Shown here in pieces: positions 59,285 to 64,000 of a DNA stretch of 64,000 bases; positions within the stretch are counted from its first letter, which is position 1; every line of letters begins with the position of its first letter. The position numbers were made by a program, and so were the translations under genes. The stretch comes from Ectobius pallidus. Its lineage: Eukaryota; Arthropoda; Insecta; Blattodea; Ectobiidae. The stretch is taken from positions 131,608,539 through 131,672,538 of the forward strand of contig CAXKWD010000006.1 in NCBI GenBank assembly GCA_964059195.1, read 5' to 3'. The notes under the pieces were generated by a model, which did not search any database, was not told where the DNA came from, and worked only from the letters and a program-made list of their open reading frames with translations.

Positions 59285-59930
59285 TCTATATTAATAAAAG
59301 GAAGTGTCTGTCCTCCGTCTGTCTGTCTTCCGTCTGTCTTCCGTCTGTCTGTCCGCGATGCCCAGCGAAATCTACTCAACGCAGAGATCTGAAATTTTAT
59401 AAGTAGGCGGACTAAAGGATCGGAATGTGCACCTCGAAGCCGGAATTTTAATTTTCGCCTCCGTTCGTGAGTTATGAGTGAAAAACTGGCAGAAAACGTG
59501 CATTTTTTTGCGTTTTAGAAGCATCAGTTTCAGTAATAAATTTCAATATCAAATAACTTACAGATGGCTTTGGCTATTTTTGTCAACATACCTCATAGCC
59601 TACCTTGAAAATAAAAGCAACGCGATCGCTTGATTTTGTAAGTCCATCCTAGACGATTCATTTGTTTAGAGTGTCAAGGCCCACAGACATATGACATTTT
59701 CAACCTACACGGAAGAAGGATAATCAACCCTAAATATGGTCAAACATTGTTCGATTTGAACGAAACTCACTATACAGGGGTTTTCTGGGCCAAGGAACTC
59801 GAATCTGAGGTCGCTTTTACCAGGGGACGCTACCTAATCGTGGAATGCACTCCACGTGATTTAGGTGTTAATAATTATAATTTGAAATAATTATCGCGGG
59901 GGAAGCCGCGGGCACATGCGGGCACATGCT
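59285..59930 (+). mobile_element. Helitron-like copy 1
   Basis: It starts TCTATATTAATAAAAGGAAG, passes a CTGTC-rich tract, CCGCGATGCCCAGCGAAATC, CACCTCGAAGCCGG, CGTGAGTTATGAGTG, GCGATCGCTTGATTTTG and ACTCGAATCTGAGGTCGC, and ends at the hairpin CGCGGGGGAAGCCGCG with GGCACATGC present twice. Confidence 0.6.
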
Positions 59931-60513
59931 GTTTGTCTGTCAGTCCACGATGCCCATCGAAATCTACTGAACGCAAAGATCTGAAAATTTAAAGATAGAT
60001 GGACTGAAAGGTGGGCGAATGCACCTCGAAGCCGAATTTTTAATTTTAGCTTTCGTTCGCGAGTTATGAGTAAAAAACTGGCAGAAAACGTGATTTTAGC
60101 GCTGTCGAAGCATCAGATTTCAGTAATACATTTCAATGTCAAATCAATTGCAGTTGGCTTTGGCTATTTTTGTCATACCGTGGAAATAAAAGCATCGCGA
60201 TCGCTTGAATGTTGTAAGCCCACGCTGGTCGATTCATTTGTTTAGAATGTCAAGGCCCGTAGACATATGAAATTTTCAACCTACACGGAAGAGGGATAAT
60301 CAACATAGACCTAAATATGGTTAAACATCGTTCGATTTGGACGAAACTCACTATACAGGGATTTTCTGGGCCAAGGAACTCGAATCTGAGATAGCTTTTA
60401 CCAGGCAACGATATCTAATCGTGGTATGTAATTCACGTGATTTAGGTGTTAATAAAATAATGATTTAACTATTATGCTCTTAATTTTTAATTCTTGAAAT
60501 AATTATCGCGGGC
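59931..60513 (+). mobile_element. Helitron-like copy 2, 5' shortened and fused at its 3' hairpin
   Basis: It lacks the 5' TC end and begins TGTTTGTCTGTCAGTCC. Its 3' hairpin is interrupted after CGCGGGC, where sequence jumps to the internal GATCGCTTGATTTTG of another copy. Confidence 0.65.
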
Positions 60514-60849
60514 GATCGCTTGATTTTGTAAGTCCATCCTGGACTATTCATTTGTTTAGAATATCAATTCCCGAAGACATATGAAATTTTCAACCTACAC
60601 GGAAGAGGGATAATCAATATAGGCCTAAATATGGTCAAACCTTGTTCGATTTGGACGAAACTCACTGTACAGGGGTTTTCTGGGCCAAGGAACTCGAATC
60701 TGAGGTCGCTTTTACCAGGCGACGCTATCTAATCGTGGTATGTAGTCCACGTGATTTAGGTGTTAATAAATATAATGATTTAACTATTATGCTCTTAATT
60801 TTTAATTTTTGAAATAATTATCGCGGGCGAAGCCGCGGGCACATGCTAG
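60514..60849 (+). mobile_element. Helitron-like copy 2', 3' half only
   Basis: It runs from GATCGCTTGATTTTGTAAG to a full hairpin CGCGGGCGAAGCCGCG and ends GGCACATGCTAG. CTAG is the Helitron-type CTRR terminus and a T follows. Confidence 0.65.
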
Positions 60850-60851
60850 TA

Positions 60852-61510
60852 TCTTATATTAATAAAAGGAAGTGTCTGTCCTCCGTCTGTCTTCCGTCTG
60901 TCCTCCGTCTGTCCGCGATGCCCAGCGGAATCTACTCAACGCAGAGATCTGAAATTTTAAACATAGGTGGACTGAAGGGTCGAAAAATGCACCTCGAAGC
61001 CGGAATTTTAATTTTCGCTTTCGTTCGTGAGTTATGAGTGAAAAACGGGCAGAAAAAGTGTATTTTTTGCGATTTCGAAGCATCAGTTTCAGTAATATAT
61101 TTCAATGTTAAATCAATTACAGCTGGCTTTGGCTATTTTTGTCATCATACCTCATAGCCTACCTTGGAAATAAAAGCATCGCGATCGCTTGATTTTGTAA
61201 GTCCATCGTGGACGATTCATTTGTTTAGAGTGTCAAGGCCCGCAGATATATGAAATTTTCAACCTACACGTAAGAAGGATATCAACATAGGCTTAATTAT
61301 GGTCAAACATTGTTCGATTTGAACGAAACTCACTATACAGGGGTTTTCTGGGCCAAGGAACTGGAACCTAAGGTCGCTTTTTCTACCAGGGGACGCTACC
61401 TAATCGTGGAATACACTCCACGTGATTTAGGTGTTAATAAATATAATGATTTAACTATTATGCACTTAAGTTTTGAAATAATTATCGCGGGGGAAGCCGC
61501 GGGCACATGT
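60852..61510 (+). mobile_element. Helitron-like copy 3
   Basis: It starts TCTTATATTAATAAAAGG directly after copy 2' (only TA between them) and contains the same landmarks as copy 1. A 92-codon frame at 61310-61588 crosses its 3' end into the next copy and is not a gene. Confidence 0.65.
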
Positions 61511-61512
61511 TA

Positions 61513-62117
61513 TCTTATAATAATAAAAGGACGTGTTTGTCTGTCTGTCCGCGATGCCCAGCGAAATCTACTGAACGCAGAGATCTGAAATTTTAAACAT
61601 AGATGGACTGAAAGGTGGGCAAATGCACCTCGAAGCCGAATTTTTAATTTTAGCTTTTGTTCGCGAGGTATGAGTGAAAAACTGGCAGAAAACGTGATTT
61701 TAGCGCTGTCGAAGCATCAGATTTCAGTAATACATTTCAATGTCAAATCAATTGCAGTTGGCTTTGACTATTTTTGTCATACCGTGGAAATAAAAGCATC
61801 GCGATCGCTTGAATGTTGTAAGCCCACGCTGGTCGATTCATTTGTTTAGAATGTCAAGGCCCGTAGACATGTGAAATTTTCAACCTACACGGAAGAGGGA
61901 TAATCAACATAGACCTAAATATAGTTAAACATCGTTCGATTTGGACGAAAGTCACTATACAGGGATTTTCTGGGCCAAGGAACTCGAATCTGAGATCGCT
62001 TTTACCAGACGACGCTATCTAATCGTGGTATGTAGTCCACGTGATTTAGGTGTTAATAGATATAATGATTTAACTATTATGCTCTTAATTTTTTATTTTT
62101 GAAATAATTATCGCGGG
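61513..62117 (+). mobile_element. Helitron-like copy 4, fused at its 3' hairpin
   Basis: It starts TCTTATAATAATAAAAGG and follows copy 2 closely. It is interrupted at the same place (CGCGGGC|GATCGC) as copy 2. Confidence 0.65.
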
Positions 62118-62454
62118 CGATCGCTTGATTTTGTAAGTCCTTCCTGGACGATTCATTTGTTTAGAATATCAAGGCCCGAAGACATATGAAATTTTGAACC
62201 TACACGGAAGAGGGATAATCAATATAGGCCTAAATATGGTCAAACATTGTTCGATTTGGACGAAACTCACTGTACAGGGGTATTCTGGGCCAAGGAACTC
62301 GAATCTGAGGTTGCTTTTACCAGGCGACGCTATCTAATCGTGGTATGTAGTCCACGTGATTTAGGTGTTAATAAATATAATGATTTAACTATTATGCTCT
62401 TAATTTTTAATTTTTGAAATAATTATCGCGGGCGAAGCCGCGGGCACATTGTAG
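62118..62454 (+). mobile_element. Helitron-like copy 4', 3' half only
   Basis: Counterpart of copy 2'. It ends with the hairpin CGCGGGCGAAGCCGCG and GGCACATTGTAG. Confidence 0.65.
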
Positions 62455-62499
62455 TATATAAGATGTCTGAGATGTCTTATATAGGCCTATAAGAGAGAT

Positions 62500-63372
62500 T
62501 AGTCGTGGCAACTAATTTTTTTTTTCGAAAATGTGGGACCCTTTAAAAGTACTGAAACATACAAACGAAAGAGCAGGGTATGGAATGTAAGTATAATGTA
62601 GATAATGGATTCTAGATGTAGTATAATGAAGGAAACAGACACCCATACATATCCATATGCGACTGCATCGCGGCACTCTAATGTTTTACAATAGTTGGAA
62701 GCTTGGAAGCATACATACCCACTCCATGATGTCTTAAAGTTCGGTACGGATGGAGTATAAGTCATGGCAACAATTTTTCCCCTCAAAGTAGAGTGATGGT
62801 ACCATGAGACCAAGATCAGTAAACTATGAGATGTCGTTTGCCACGCGAGATTGTGGCATTACTCTTCGTTATGTGGTATTCTCTGGCATTTTTCCATTGG
62901 ATGGTGATTATTTTGACGTAAGAATGATGTAAACAACTTGCAATATCCAATCTGTACGGCGACTGACTCACGACTAAATTACCATCCCCTCTATTCGTTT
63001 AACCGTACATCACATTGCTGCATAGGCGTAACCAGGCCGACCATATGGGGGGGGTTATAACATCTGGAGAGGGGAGTTCCGGGGTCCTCCCCCCCGGAAA
63101 ATTTTAAATATTAAGGTGCATAATAACGAGTTTTAAGCTTCCCACGCTTTAAATTCGTATTAAGTAATTTATAACGAGATTTTTTAAAAAAGGTGATATA
63201 TCACAATAATGAAATAAATAGTATTATTTCCCCTTTTTTAATCAATGGGGGGGGGGTTCATGTCGCCATATTCCAGAGATGCCACAATCTCGCGTGGCAG
63301 ACGACATCTCATGGTACCATCACCCTACTTTGAGGGGAAAAAATTGTTGCCATGACTTATACTCCATCCCTC
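62500..63372. mobile_element. Candidate inverted-repeat transposon or inverted duplication
   Basis: Bases 62748-62866 and 63271-63369 are inverted copies (GGATGGAGTATAAGTCATGG, CCCCTCAAAGTAG, GCCACGCGAGATTGTGGCA). The left arm carries an extra 22 bp after GGTACCATGAG. The interior has G/C-run-rich text (63040-63100 and 63247-63256) typical of another degraded transposon. No TSD was identified. Confidence 0.6.
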
Positions 63373-63375
63373 GTG

Positions 63376-63381
<6 letters not shown>

Positions 63382-63414
<33 letters not shown>
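63382..63414. repeat. (TA)n microsatellite
   Basis: About sixteen TA units directly after the right inverted arm. Confidence 0.95.
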
Positions 63415-63419
<5 letters not shown>

Positions 63420-64000
63420 CAGATTTATATACATATTTATATATACACACAATATATTTCTCAGTACTATGCCTTGCATATTGACAGTTCTCTCTCCTTT
63501 CATTACATCTACATCAACGATTACATAGATTCTGCAGAGCAAAATTTATATTTCGACGACATAATTGTAAGATGTTCTATTGTGGTTGTGCAGATCTGGT
63601 ATATTATAAAAGGGATTTGTTTGACATCTATGGCTAGGAAAAGTAGGTTTAAAATATTAAGTCATTAATAAGATGTCGTACTCCTTTGTACAAGCATAAT
63701 GGTTAGCATCATTATGTTTATCTTGTTGCAAGAACATCATTAATCTCGGAAGAAATGCTATAAGAACTACAAATCTTCAATAAGGGAAACATACGTAAAT
63801 ACCAAAGATAGGGAAGGTATAAATTGTTGTAACATTAATCATACATTTGGATTTAGCATTATTTATAGGGACAAGTACTGTATTCTTCATCATCCATGGG
63901 ACTTGGACAATATTTTATGAAGCTTCGCTGGCAGGCAGAAAGTGTCTTTATAACATTTAGAAGAACTTTTTTTTTTTTTTTTTTACGAGAATCGAAACTG
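63415..64000. other. AT-rich DNA, nothing recognised
   Basis: A T17-18 run lies at about 63967-63984. A 129-codon plus frame at 63279-63668 is created by the TA tract and the inverted arm. Confidence 0.5.

Noticed and set aside
61310..61588. 92-codon plus frame in the Helitron-like cluster
   Set aside because: It crosses from one copy into the next, and the same stretch in the sister copies is not open, so it is not a conserved gene.

Overview
This is a 64-kb piece of an AT-rich animal nuclear genome, most likely a large-genome insect (inference: cockroach or another polyneopteran-like insect). The grounds are intron-bearing gene fragments with GT/AG boundaries, abundant tRNA-derived SINEs of types common in insects, hAT-like and PIF/Harbinger-like MITEs with intact target-site duplications (TSDs), Helitron-like elements, and no sign of bacterial gene organisation. 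Nearly every open frame longer than 60 codons is a by-product of repeats or of unconstrained AT-rich DNA.

The only convincing protein-coding sequence is two exons on the minus strand, 55946-56077 and 33873-34029. They encode consecutive parts of a PR/SET domain (PRDM family, resembling the PRDM3/PRDM16/hamlet class). They join in phase 0 across a 21.9-kb intron, so roughly 34-56 kb is intron, and 1-33.8 kb is probably the next intron or 3' part of the same gene. No further exon of it was recognised.

Layout. 1-800: a 93-bp satellite. 0.9-1.35 kb: a repeat block. 1.5-1.7 kb: a decayed tRNA-like SINE palindrome. 5.2 kb: a SINE. 8.76-9.19 and 22.47-22.90 kb: two near-identical Harbinger-like MITEs. 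16.8-18.8 kb: the highlight, seven identical 314-bp-spaced tRNA-like units (four minus, then three plus) forming an 833-bp perfect inverted repeat, flanked by a 13-bp direct repeat. 19.21-20.38 kb: a 1.17-kb hAT-type element. 23.95-24.40 and 50.90-51.35 kb: two hAT-type MITEs packed with CGATA motifs. 24.9-25.2 kb: LINE and SINE fragments. 34-49 kb (intron): several SINEs, a hAT MITE, other inverted-repeat elements and a second decayed tRNA-like palindrome (43.5-44.0 kb). 56.9 kb: a SINE with a perfect 12-bp TSD. 58.1-62.45 kb: a cluster of Helitron-like copies with a 1.6-kb higher-order duplication. 62.7-63.4 kb: an imperfect inverted repeat and a (TA)n tract.

Two genome-scale patterns stand out. 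One is the head-to-head arrangement of tRNA-like units, which recurs at three loci of different age. The other is a strong excess of the palindrome TAGGCCTA (32 seen by eye, fewer than one expected from composition), mostly outside recognised repeats.
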